NCBI GenBank assembly: GCA_022745215.1
Contig: JAIIWC010000034.1
Span: forward strand, 1-19,079
From: Collinsella sp.
Lineage (GTDB): Bacteria > Actinomycetota > Coriobacteriia > Coriobacteriales > Coriobacteriaceae
Length of the DNA: 19,079 nt
Direction: 5' to 3'
Under the pieces are notes generated by a model. That model did no database searches, was not told the origin of the DNA, and saw only the letters and a list, made by a program, of their open reading frames with translations. The translations under genes and the position numbers were made by a program. How positions within the stretch are numbered: the first letter of the stretch is position 1; each line of letters begins with the position of its first letter. This document shows, one piece after another, positions 7,482 to 14,798 of the stretch.

Positions 7482-7889
7482 GTGCGCAAGGCACTGGCAC
7501 AACCTCATACTAAGCAGTTCCTCAAGTTTGCTGTCGTGGGTCTTATCTCCTTTGGCATCGACTGGGGCATGCTCATTGCGCTCGTCGAGCTGTTCCACCT
7601 CGACTTTTTGATGAGCACCACGATCTCGTTTATCACGTCCGTCGTGGTCAACTACTGGCTCAGCATGAAGTACGTGTTCGATCACCGCGAGGGCATGAGC
7701 CGCAAGCGCGAGTTCACGATCTTCACCATCCTGTCGGTGATTGGTCTGGGCCTCAACGACCTGTACATGTTTGTGGGCGTCACGTTTTTGAGCATCGGCT
7801 ACCAGGCCATGAAGGCCATCGCCACGTTTCTGGTCACCTGGTACAACTACTTCAGCCGCCGCTTCTTCCTCGAAGGCGCGCAGTCGTAG
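7482..7889 (+). CDS. GtrA family four-helix membrane protein, second paralogue
   Basis: This 135-residue protein has the same four-helix GtrA layout as its neighbour: KFAVVGLISFGIDWG at the start, NYWLSMKYVFDHREGMSRKR in the middle and NYFSRRFFLE at the end. The last two helices diverge most from the first copy. The GTG at 7482 is the only good start before the first helix, with GGATGTGA a few bases upstream as a weak ribosome binding site. Its probable own promoter, the hairpin between the two genes and the strong terminator just after it suggest a separate transcription unit from the fbp-GtrA pair. The transported lipid-linked sugar cannot be inferred. Confidence 0.88.
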   Translation: MRKALAQPHTKQFLKFAVVGLISFGIDWGMLIALVELFHLDFLMSTTISFITSVVVNYWLSMKYVFDHREGMSRKREFTIFTILSVIGLGLNDLYMFVGVTFLSIGYQAMKAIATFLVTWYNYFSRRFFLEGAQS

Positions 7890-7915
7890 TCAATTCGACA
7901 TTTACTTGAATATAT

Positions 7916-7950
7916 AACCGGTTGGAATTCACGTTCCAGCCGGTTTTTTG
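7916..7950 (+). terminator. Rho-independent terminator of the second GtrA gene
   Basis: AACCGGTTGGAA (7916-7927) pairs with TTCCAGCCGGTT (7934-7945) across a 6-nt loop, with one wobble. The stem's terminal Ts continue into a TTTTTT run ending at 7949. It is 26 nt after the stop codon. Confidence 0.9.
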
Positions 7951-8000
7951 TTTGACGAGGCTGTCAAGGAAGACGTATGAGACGGGTCACGGTGCCGAAA

Positions 8001-8108
8001 TGGGACGCGGTTTCCCCATAGGCGCCGTTCCGGAAAGCGCATCCCAGAATTCGCCTCCAGAGTGGGACGCGCTTTCCGGTTGAGCCTCGATTGGGAAACT
8101 CCATCCCA
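8001..8108. repeat. Four-copy alternating inverted repeat (TGGGAyGCGCTTTCC-like)
   Basis: Four related 15-16 bp units alternate in orientation. Copy 1 is TGGGACGCGGTTTCCC (8001-8016, +). Copy 2 is GGAAAGCGCATCCCA (8032-8046, i.e. -). Copy 3 is TGGGACGCGCTTTCCGG (8063-8079, +). Copy 4 is GGGAAACTCCATCCCA (8093-8108, -). Neighbouring units can form two hairpins. The block sits between two convergent terminators, contains no gene, and resembles REP-type intergenic repeats. Confidence 0.75.
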
Positions 8109-8116
8109 TTCCCAGT

Positions 8117-8153
8117 AAAAACGGGCGGCTCGGATACGCTCCGAACCGCCCGT
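8117..8153 (-). terminator. Rho-independent terminator of the DUF4430 surface-protein operon
   Basis: On the minus strand ACGGGCGGTTCGG and CCGAGCCGCCCGT form a 13-bp stem around a 7-nt loop, followed by TTTT. It lies 22 nt after the stop codon of the distal gene at 8176 and closes the riboswitch-led operon. Confidence 0.9.
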
Positions 8154-8175
8154 ATGGCGTGTTATATCGAGGCCT

Positions 8176-9084
8176 CTAGCCTGTTACGTAATACCAGACG
8201 ACGTTGTCGCCGTTAGAGAGAACGTAGCTGCTGCAAGCCATGCCAGGCGTCACACCGTTGACGGAGTACATCCAGCCGCTCGTGCTGCCGTGTTCTTTCT
8301 CGGCTAGACCGCCGATGGCGGCGACATACGTGCCGTACGACGAGCCATGAGCGTTAACGGAAAGACCCAGTGCGCATAGGGCATCGTAGACCGTGGCCCC
8401 CTCGTTAAAGGTGAACGTGCCGCCAGACGAGACAGGATTGCCCACGGCGCTCGATGTGACCGATACCGTCACCGTAACGTAGCCAGGCTGCTGCGAGCCG
8501 CTCTGGTTGCCCGTAGAGGCGCTGCCGCCGTTGGACGCAGAGCCACCGCCAGTTGCCGAGGCGCCGGCCGAAGAAGAGCCGTCAGAAGAACTCGATCCGC
8601 CGGCGGACCCGGAGCTCTGTCCGTCGGATGCGTTGCCGGATTTCTTGCCGCCCTTGCCTTCGGACTTCTTCCCTTTCGAGTCCTTGTTTGAGTCCTTGTC
8701 CGAGGATTCGGAATCGTCCTTGGAGCCGGACTCGTTCGAATCCTTAGACTCATCCTTCGCGTCATCCGAAGATTTGGAATCCTTGGACCCCGTCTTAACC
8801 GAAGCGGTAGTCGAACCGGAACCCGAGGCATCCTTTGCAACGACGCTCTCCCCTGCCACGGCCTGCACGATCCAATCGATGGACCATGCGCCGCTGGAAG
8901 AAGGCCGGACAAAGCCTAGCGACACAACGATCAGAACGATACAGGCAGCTGTTAGGCCGCCGGCAAGCGCCTTGCGCCGAGGGGCGGACGCCGCCGAAGC
9001 GGCGCCCTTTTGCTTTGCATCGTCGAACTGGATGAACGACGAATCAGGTTGCTTGGAGTCGGCGTCCTGAGGTTTATTGGACAC
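8176..9084 (-). CDS. Membrane-anchored protein with C-terminal DUF4430 (transcobalamin-like) domain
   Basis: The product has about 302 residues. A charged cytoplasmic N-terminus precedes a transmembrane or signal-anchor helix at about 40-62 (GGLTAACIVLIVVSLGFV). A long low-complexity Ser/Asp/Lys then Gly/Ser linker runs to about 200. The last 100 residues form a DUF4430 domain ending in SGWMYSVNG and GDNVVWYYVTG. DUF4430 is related to the C-terminal domain of transcobalamin/intrinsic factor, so extracellular corrinoid binding is inferred. The GTG at 9084 is preferred because AGGTGA lies five bases upstream. An alternative GTG at 9093 directly abuts the upstream TAG and lacks a ribosome binding site. 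Only 9 nt separate it from the large surface-protein gene, so it is cotranscribed, probably coupled, and under the same riboswitch. Confidence 0.82.
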   Translation of the reverse strand: MSNKPQDADSKQPDSSFIQFDDAKQKGAASAASAPRRKALAGGLTAACIVLIVVSLGFVRPSSSGAWSIDWIVQAVAGESVVAKDASGSGSTTASVKTGSKDSKSSDDAKDESKDSNESGSKDDSESSDKDSNKDSKGKKSEGKGGKKSGNASDGQSSGSAGGSSSSDGSSSAGASATGGGSASNGGSASTGNQSGSQQPGYVTVTVSVTSSAVGNPVSSGGTFTFNEGATVYDALCALGLSVNAHGSSYGTYVAAIGGLAEKEHGSTSGWMYSVNGVTPGMACSSYVLSNGDNVVWYYVTG

Positions 9085-9093
9085 GGACCTCAC

Positions 9094-12000
9094 CTACCGA
9101 CGCTTGGTCAGCACGAAGACGGCGATGACAGCAAGACCGATCACGCCGGCCGCGACGCCGACAATGGCGAGTGGGTTGAAGCCAGCCTGCTGTGCAGAAG
9201 CCTCAGCGGACTTCTTGGCTGCGGTCGCAGAAGCAGAGCCCGTGTCAGACTTGCTAGACTCATCGTCCTTCTTGTCAGACTTCTTGTCGGACTTGTCGGA
9301 ATCCTTCTTGGAATCCTTGTCGTCCTTGGTCTCGGTCGTGGTCGTGGTAGACGACACCGGCTTCTGCCCAGGCGAAACAGCACCGCCATTCTGCTGGCCA
9401 CTCGTTCCGTTGCTGGAGCCGGCGCCATTGCCAGAGCCGTCAGCGTTGCCATTGGAGCCGGAGCCATTAGAGTCAGATCCGCCGTTGCCCGAGCCGGAAC
9501 CGCCGTTGGCATCGGAGCCGCCGTTACCGCCAGGATTAGCAGCATTCTTGGTCCACTTGGCATACAGCGTCATATCGGCCGTCACCGGCGTACTGAAGTC
9601 ATACGCCTCCGTGCAAGCCTCATCGGTATACCAGCCGCCGAAGGTGTAGCCCTTGTACTGCGGCTTGTCCGAAGGCTCCGTCGCCGTCTTGCCCTCTTTC
9701 ACTCGCTGGGGATCGGGCATGGAGGCATCTTTACCGTTAGCATCGAACGTTACGGTATAACGATTGACCCTCTGGCCATTTCCCTTCACAGCAAACAGCT
9801 TGCCCGAGTCATTGACGTAATAGAGCGAGCCGTCGGATCCGACCGAAATGGAAGCCATGCAGTACTGCTGGTCGCCAGCCACCGGCGTGTACAGCAACTC
9901 AGCTTCATCATCACCAATGCGATAGCGATAGATGCCGCCCGGGTTGTTATTGGACGTAAAGTACACGTACGTCTCGCCATTCTGTACAGAAACAACCGGC
10001 TGCGACTTTACGTCACCGCCGCCCGAGGTTCCCTGGCGAATGTAGCTGCCGTCTGCCTTGCAAATGGAATAGTCCACGGCAAGCGTCTCGGCATCGATCA
10101 CTGCAAGCTGACCGTAGTGATACGTGTACTTATTCTGATAACCGCCAACATAGGACTCAGTCGATGCCCCTCCGACCACAATCTTGCCGTTGGCCAATAC
10201 CGGTGTCGAGGTCGAGCTGCTGCCAAACGAAACCTTGCCAAGCTCGGAAAGCGTTCCATCCGCCCCAACCGACAGTTTATGCAAAATGCCATCGGCGCTC
10301 ACGACATAAGCAGTCGACCCATCGACCAGCACCGTCGTGCGCACGCGGTCAGCGATTTTGAGCGATGCGACGGTCTTTCCGGTTTCGGGGTCAACCGTGT
10401 TCACCGTACCCGAATCGTCTGCAATGACACCATAGTTGCCCGAGAACGCCATGCCGGCCCAGTAATAGCCCTTGTTGTTCTCGTTCTTGTGCTGCCACAT
10501 AACCTTGCCATCGGAGACGCGCACACAAAGCAGGTAGCCGTCGCTCGAATCGGTCCAGCTAGCCGAAGCAGTACCAAAGTAGGCATAACCGTCACGGAAC
10601 GTAACTGAAGCAAGTGACTGCTGAGCGCCATCCGGGCCGGCCGGCAGCTCATCGGTAACCCAAACCGTCGCCAATGCATCAACCGTTAGCGCCTGCAGGC
10701 GGCCACCCGAGAGCGGAACAAGCACAACGCCGTCGGTGTACACCATACGCGAGGTCGAATCAATTTTTGCCATCAAAGGCGATTCCGCAACGGTCTCACC
10801 CGTGTCGACATTCTTCTTAAGCAACTTGGAGCCAACGGCAACGTAGAGGTAGTCACCCACCAGCAACGGGTCGGAGATTCCCTTATTCCATTCGCTAGAT
10901 TTCTTAAGTTCACTTACCCACTTTGCCTCTGCATCCTTCGTGGGCACAGGGGCGTCAGTTACCTTGTCGGCGCTCGAAAAGCCAGACCAGTCGCTATCCC
11001 AGTTAGGACGCGTGGCACTCGGGTCAACGATGACGCTGTCGACACCGGGCACGGTATCGCCAGCAGCATAAGCCCAGACGATTTTGTCGCCCGGCTTAAG
11101 TACATAGTCGCTATCGATCTGATGTGCAGGGACACCATTGACAAAGAACGACCAAGCACCCGACAACTTGGTGCCGTCAAGCGGCGAAACAAGGCTGCTA
11201 ACACCCCAATAACCAAATTGGTCGTACATCTCGGACTCGACGCCAATGGCATCGAAGTAGGCGGCGGAGGCGTCCTTGATCGTCGTGCCCTTAGCGAACA
11301 CCTGAGTCGAGGGGCTCGTCCAACGCTGCGCTATCTCGTCCTTCTTGCCGATGATCTCCATCGTAACGGAAACCTGCGTGGAAACCGTGCCCGTGGGATC
11401 CTCGTACACGAGCTCGAGCGTGTCGCCATCGCTCGGGTAGTAGCCCGTGGCATAAGAGTTGGCAGCCTTGCCATTAATATCAAAACGCCAGTACTTATAG
11501 CCGGACGCCGTGTTTTCCATCGCGAGCGTCTGGGACTTATCGGGGTTCGTAACCGAATAGGGAACGCCGCCGTCCGTGCTATAGCTATAGCCGGCGTCGT
11601 CAAGCACCTTGGCAAAGATGTCCCAGGCAGACATTTTTTGGGTACTCGACCACTCAAACGAGGCCGTCGGCACCCAGTCCACAAGGTCATAGGACTGACC
11701 GACATCGTGCTTGCTTACGCCTACAACCCTGACGTTAACGGAAAGAGACTTTTCGTCGGAAGAATTAACGAGCCAAGCGGTGCTCTTGACATCGTTGTTG
11801 CCGGCGTTTGCCACGACATAGGCGTATTTGCCCTCAGCCGAGGCGGGAAGCGTGATCGCGCCGGTCGTTTCGTCGGCGCCAAACAGCTCGTGGGCATTTG
11901 TGCCCTCAGCGTCATCGGCGAGATACCAGCGGTAATCGACGAGGGAGCCCTCGGGGAGTGCCGTCTCGTAATCGCCCCAATCGCCCGTTGCCATGTAATT

Positions 12001-14448
12001 GGCAGTAGGGGTAAGCGTTCCGCCGACCTGTGCAAGGTTGCCGCTCGAAGCGACATTAACCGATGTCAGGGTATACGCCTTGGCATCTTCGCCCTTGACG
12101 ATGGCATAACGCGTGGAGGCATAGTCGGTGTTGTAGCCACCGTCGACGATGCACTTGAGGTACTTGCCGACGTACTTTTGCGAAATTACGAACGACGGCC
12201 TGTGCGCGTTCTCATCCGTCAGCGTCGTGAACGGACCCTGGGCGCTATCGGCAATCTGCCACGTATACGTCAGTTGATCAGATGTAAGCTCGGCACCCTT
12301 TGTTCCTGCAGACGTCTTCTCGAATGCAGTAACACCGATCTTTTCGCCACTCTTGTAGACAAACTTGGCGTCATCGCTCTGATCGCCGACGATCTTTTTG
12401 AGATACGTCAGGAACAGCTCGTGCGAGCCTGCGGCCTTAACGGCCACAGCAGTAGTCGCCTCTACGGTGTTATCGCCCGCAGTGGCCGACACGCTCACCC
12501 AGCGCTTGGCGTAGTCATCGGGAATCGTAAAGCTGCTGTCGGTTTTGCCCTCGACCACATGCCAGTCGGTCTTCGCATCAAACGCAGAGGAAGACGGGTC
12601 GACAGAGGACCAACGCCACGTGTAGGTAACGCCCTCGGTAACCGGCTCAGACGAGTAATCGACCGCCTTGTAGGCGCACGCCTCAATCGTAGAGCCAGTG
12701 TCCTTGGCGCCCTTGCTCGCATTGGTAAATGCAACTGAATCGAGCGTCGTCGCGCCCTTGGGCAGAATGCGGCCCGCCTTGGTCTCACAGCTATCGGAGC
12801 CGGGGATACCCTTCTTGGCCTTAGCGACCACCTTGAGGTAGCGGTTCGCGCACTCCTTGGTAACCGTGAAGGTATCACCAGTTGCAACCTGCTCGAACGT
12901 GCCGTCAGCAGAATCGGCCACCCACCAAGAAAAATCGACCTTGTCGGAGCCATAGAGGTCAGTCGGCGTGTCGTAGTTAAGGTAGTAGGCGGCAGCCTTA
13001 ATCGTGTCACCGACGTTAGCGTTGGGGACGTTCTCATAATCGTCGCCAAATTCGGCGCCGTTATAGGCGAGAACGATATGGCCTAACGCGATCTGGTCAC
13101 TCGCGGCAACAGGACCCGGCGTATTGTAGCCAACAGACGCGGGCGTCCCGAAAGAGCTGCTCGGACCGTACAGCTCCTGGCCATCGCCGACAACCTTAAC
13201 GCGAATGTACTTGCCCGCAAGTTGCGAAGCGAGTTCGTCCGTGATCGTCAGCGACTGGGCGGTCTGGCCCGGAATTGCCTGATAGGCGGAATCCTCGGCA
13301 TCGCGCACGTCAGACGCAAGCCACTGATAGGTCCAGCCGGCCTGTGTCGCAATACGCTTATTGGGAACCGCTTCGCCGTCGTAGGCGTTCGCCCAAAGCG
13401 TAGTGCCAGGGTTCAGCATCTCGGCCTTAACAGACGAATACGAGCTCGAATCGTCTGCCGAAGACTGGATGAGGACATAAGACTTTGCATCCAGTGCCGT
13501 CTTGGTAGGAACGGGCGCCTTGATGGTGTTCGTCGCTGTCAGCTTTTGGTTGTTGGCGCCCTTAGTCGGGCCGTAGATGACGTTACCGCTGGCATCGGTA
13601 ATGCGTACGCGCAGGCACTTGCCGTTAAGCTGAGTGCGCAGGGCATCGTCCAAAACGATCGATGCGCCCGTCTGACCCTCGACAGGAACAAACGCGGAAT
13701 TGTCCGCATCGCTCTTGTTGCTGATGTCGGCAGCAAGCCACTGATAGGTGCAGCCCGAAGCGCTGGCGCGCTTGCTGGACGAAGTCCAAACATTCGCATA
13801 GAGCGTAGTATTGCTCTGGATAAAAGCGGTGAAGTTAGAGCCAGCCCAACGAGAAGGCGACTGGCTCTTTCCGACGCTGACACCATTATTCGAGGAAAAC
13901 GTAGCAGCGGCACGAGACGCGGCCTTGGCAACACTGGGCTCGCTGGCCACCGCAGTCGCGTCGCCGGTCTCGGCGGTGGTGTCAGACGCCTCGCTCGCCG
14001 GGGTGGCCGAAGCAGGGTCTGACGCAGCGGGGTCGTCCGATGCATCATCGCTCACGTTGTCAGGCGCGGCCGAACCCGTATCCCCAGTTTCGGAGGAGCC
14101 ACCTGCAGCCGAATCGTTTGCGTCAGCAGCAGCCGCGGTAGTATCTGCAGCACCGTCCGTGGCCTGCGCGCCCTCGCTCGGCGTTGTGGCCTGAGCCACG
14201 GCCTCGGCAATGCCCTCGGCGCCATCGGCCCAAAGCTGGGCCGGCGTGGTGCTGAATGCCATCGCGAAGGCCAGGAATGCCACCAGGCCGCGCTTGGCTA
14301 CGCCGCGCGCGATCGCCCCATGGCGACGCAACGAGGCGCGCTTGCGCTCGTCCTCAAACATATCCATTTGTCCCCCATTGTCTGTACTTGAGGCGTTACC
14401 ATGCGGCTGCCCCACGTCATCGCGCATGTTGCGCTCGAGTTCCCCCAT
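9094..14448 (-). CDS. Giant modular surface protein: Ig-like repeats, two DUF4430 domains, PQQ-like propeller, InlB repeat, C-terminal anchor
   Basis: The 1784-residue protein reads as follows: a signal/membrane segment at about 52-73 ending TTPAQLWA; an acidic Ala/Ser/Thr linker (75-180); and about six Ig-like modules (185-895), each with a YTWQW or YQWLA tryptophan and a GKYL/GKYI strand. A first DUF4430 domain (900-1020, WRFDINGK) and a second (1022-1130, WSFFVNG, KPGDKIVWAY) follow. After them come a PQQ-like beta-propeller (about 1175-1560, repeated DG-Y-Y strands and VDPETGKTV) and an InlB B-repeat (1563-1633, YTVTFDANG to LYAKW). The end is a Gly/Asn/Ser then Lys/Asp/Ser linker, a transmembrane helix (1758-1780) and KRR. 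No LPXTG motif is present, so anchoring is by membrane helix. The start at 14448 has GGAAGGAGGA five bases upstream; a longer frame would run into the riboswitch. Transcobalamin-like domains plus a cobalamin riboswitch suggest surface corrinoid capture; that function is inferred. Confidence 0.88.
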   Translation of the reverse strand: MGELERNMRDDVGQPHGNASSTDNGGQMDMFEDERKRASLRRHGAIARGVAKRGLVAFLAFAMAFSTTPAQLWADGAEGIAEAVAQATTPSEGAQATDGAADTTAAAADANDSAAGGSSETGDTGSAAPDNVSDDASDDPAASDPASATPASEASDTTAETGDATAVASEPSVAKAASRAAATFSSNNGVSVGKSQSPSRWAGSNFTAFIQSNTTLYANVWTSSSKRASASGCTYQWLAADISNKSDADNSAFVPVEGQTGASIVLDDALRTQLNGKCLRVRITDASGNVIYGPTKGANNQKLTATNTIKAPVPTKTALDAKSYVLIQSSADDSSSYSSVKAEMLNPGTTLWANAYDGEAVPNKRIATQAGWTYQWLASDVRDAEDSAYQAIPGQTAQSLTITDELASQLAGKYIRVKVVGDGQELYGPSSSFGTPASVGYNTPGPVAASDQIALGHIVLAYNGAEFGDDYENVPNANVGDTIKAAAYYLNYDTPTDLYGSDKVDFSWWVADSADGTFEQVATGDTFTVTKECANRYLKVVAKAKKGIPGSDSCETKAGRILPKGATTLDSVAFTNASKGAKDTGSTIEACAYKAVDYSSEPVTEGVTYTWRWSSVDPSSSAFDAKTDWHVVEGKTDSSFTIPDDYAKRWVSVSATAGDNTVEATTAVAVKAAGSHELFLTYLKKIVGDQSDDAKFVYKSGEKIGVTAFEKTSAGTKGAELTSDQLTYTWQIADSAQGPFTTLTDENAHRPSFVISQKYVGKYLKCIVDGGYNTDYASTRYAIVKGEDAKAYTLTSVNVASSGNLAQVGGTLTPTANYMATGDWGDYETALPEGSLVDYRWYLADDAEGTNAHELFGADETTGAITLPASAEGKYAYVVANAGNNDVKSTAWLVNSSDEKSLSVNVRVVGVSKHDVGQSYDLVDWVPTASFEWSSTQKMSAWDIFAKVLDDAGYSYSTDGGVPYSVTNPDKSQTLAMENTASGYKYWRFDINGKAANSYATGYYPSDGDTLELVYEDPTGTVSTQVSVTMEIIGKKDEIAQRWTSPSTQVFAKGTTIKDASAAYFDAIGVESEMYDQFGYWGVSSLVSPLDGTKLSGAWSFFVNGVPAHQIDSDYVLKPGDKIVWAYAAGDTVPGVDSVIVDPSATRPNWDSDWSGFSSADKVTDAPVPTKDAEAKWVSELKKSSEWNKGISDPLLVGDYLYVAVGSKLLKKNVDTGETVAESPLMAKIDSTSRMVYTDGVVLVPLSGGRLQALTVDALATVWVTDELPAGPDGAQQSLASVTFRDGYAYFGTASASWTDSSDGYLLCVRVSDGKVMWQHKNENNKGYYWAGMAFSGNYGVIADDSGTVNTVDPETGKTVASLKIADRVRTTVLVDGSTAYVVSADGILHKLSVGADGTLSELGKVSFGSSSTSTPVLANGKIVVGGASTESYVGGYQNKYTYHYGQLAVIDAETLAVDYSICKADGSYIRQGTSGGGDVKSQPVVSVQNGETYVYFTSNNNPGGIYRYRIGDDEAELLYTPVAGDQQYCMASISVGSDGSLYYVNDSGKLFAVKGNGQRVNRYTVTFDANGKDASMPDPQRVKEGKTATEPSDKPQYKGYTFGGWYTDEACTEAYDFSTPVTADMTLYAKWTKNAANPGGNGGSDANGGSGSGNGGSDSNGSGSNGNADGSGNGAGSSNGTSGQQNGGAVSPGQKPVSSTTTTTETKDDKDSKKDSDKSDKKSDKKDDESSKSDTGSASATAAKKSAEASAQQAGFNPLAIVGVAAGVIGLAVIAVFVLTKRR

Positions 14449-14453
14449 CGGGG

Positions 14454-14523
14454 TCCTCCTTCCCTCCAGAGCCCAACGCGTACCGGCGGCATACGCCGCG
14501 GCCGCGTGCAAGATGGGAGGCGA
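14454..14523 (-). promoter_or_regulatory. Probable translational expression platform of the riboswitch
   Basis: No T-run terminator lies between the aptamer and the ATG. GCCTCC at the aptamer 3' end (minus strand, 14516-14521) is complementary to GGAGG in the Shine-Dalgarno region (14454-14463). A small hairpin GCGGC-GTAT-GCCGC (14486-14499) lies between them. This suggests ribosome-binding-site sequestration rather than transcription termination; the pairing is inferred by eye. Confidence 0.45.
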
Positions 14524-14690
14524 TCCGACTTAACCTTGCCGGCCCGGGCGCGTCGTCCGATCTGCGACACGATTCTCCCGAGACATAAGGAATTACGGTT
14601 ACTGGTACAGCCGGGGATTTGCACCCCGATTCTCCCAAACGCGCAGGAAAACCGCGCATTTGTGCGTCTCCGCACCACCATCTAGGCCAT
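14508..14690 (-). ncRNA. Cobalamin (AdoCbl-type) riboswitch
   Basis: Read on the minus strand, the leader contains the B12-box core. GGGGTGCAAATCCCC (14613-14627) is followed by GCTGTACCAGTAACCGT (14595-14611), the hallmark GGTGcAAaTCC...GCTG..CC.G.AAC.GT pattern. A 5' GGGAGAATC lies just upstream, and a 3' AAGTCGGATCGCC (14519-14531) matches the conserved AGTC-GG closing segment. The element lies between a good promoter and the DUF4430 surface-protein operon, with about 60 nt between its 3' end and the ATG. B12 riboswitches repress uptake or synthesis genes when cobalamin binds. Confidence 0.9.
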
Positions 14691-14692
14691 CG

Positions 14693-14721
14693 ATTATTAC
14701 CGTCATTATGGTATCACGCAA
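14693..14721 (-). promoter_or_regulatory. Sigma-70-type promoter of the cobalamin riboswitch and surface operon
   Basis: On the minus strand TTGCGT (14716-14721) and AATAAT (14693-14698) are separated by exactly 17 bp. The predicted transcript starts just before the aptamer, giving a leader of about 240 nt. Confidence 0.6.
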
Positions 14722-14773
14722 AAGGGCCCCGCACGCAGGCGAAACCCAAGGTAAAAGCTATTGTTTGCGATAG

Positions 14774-14794
14774 GAAAATGCGGTGCCGACCGCA
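14774..14794 (-). terminator. Rho-independent terminator of the UbiB-family gene
   Basis: On the minus strand TGCGGT-CGGC-ACCGCA (14779-14794) is followed by TTTTCC. It begins five bases after the stop codon at 14799. The stem is short but GC-rich, with a four-base loop. Confidence 0.7.
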
Positions 14795-14798
14795 GCCC

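Noticed and set aside
8001..8108. Short CRISPR-like array
   Set aside because: The repeats are 15-16 bp, alternate in orientation and are imperfect, with no cas genes. They fit REP-like hairpins instead.
9094..9170. Sortase anchoring signal at the C-terminus of the large surface protein
   Set aside because: The end has a hydrophobic helix and KRR but no LPXTG-like motif before it, so membrane anchoring is the safer reading.
9010..10608. 532-residue plus-strand frame opposite the surface-protein genes
   Set aside because: It is Arg/Leu/Val-rich, with no domain or ribosome binding site, and is antisense to the clearly structured surface-protein reading frame. The plus-strand frame at 11122-12738 is rejected for the same reason.
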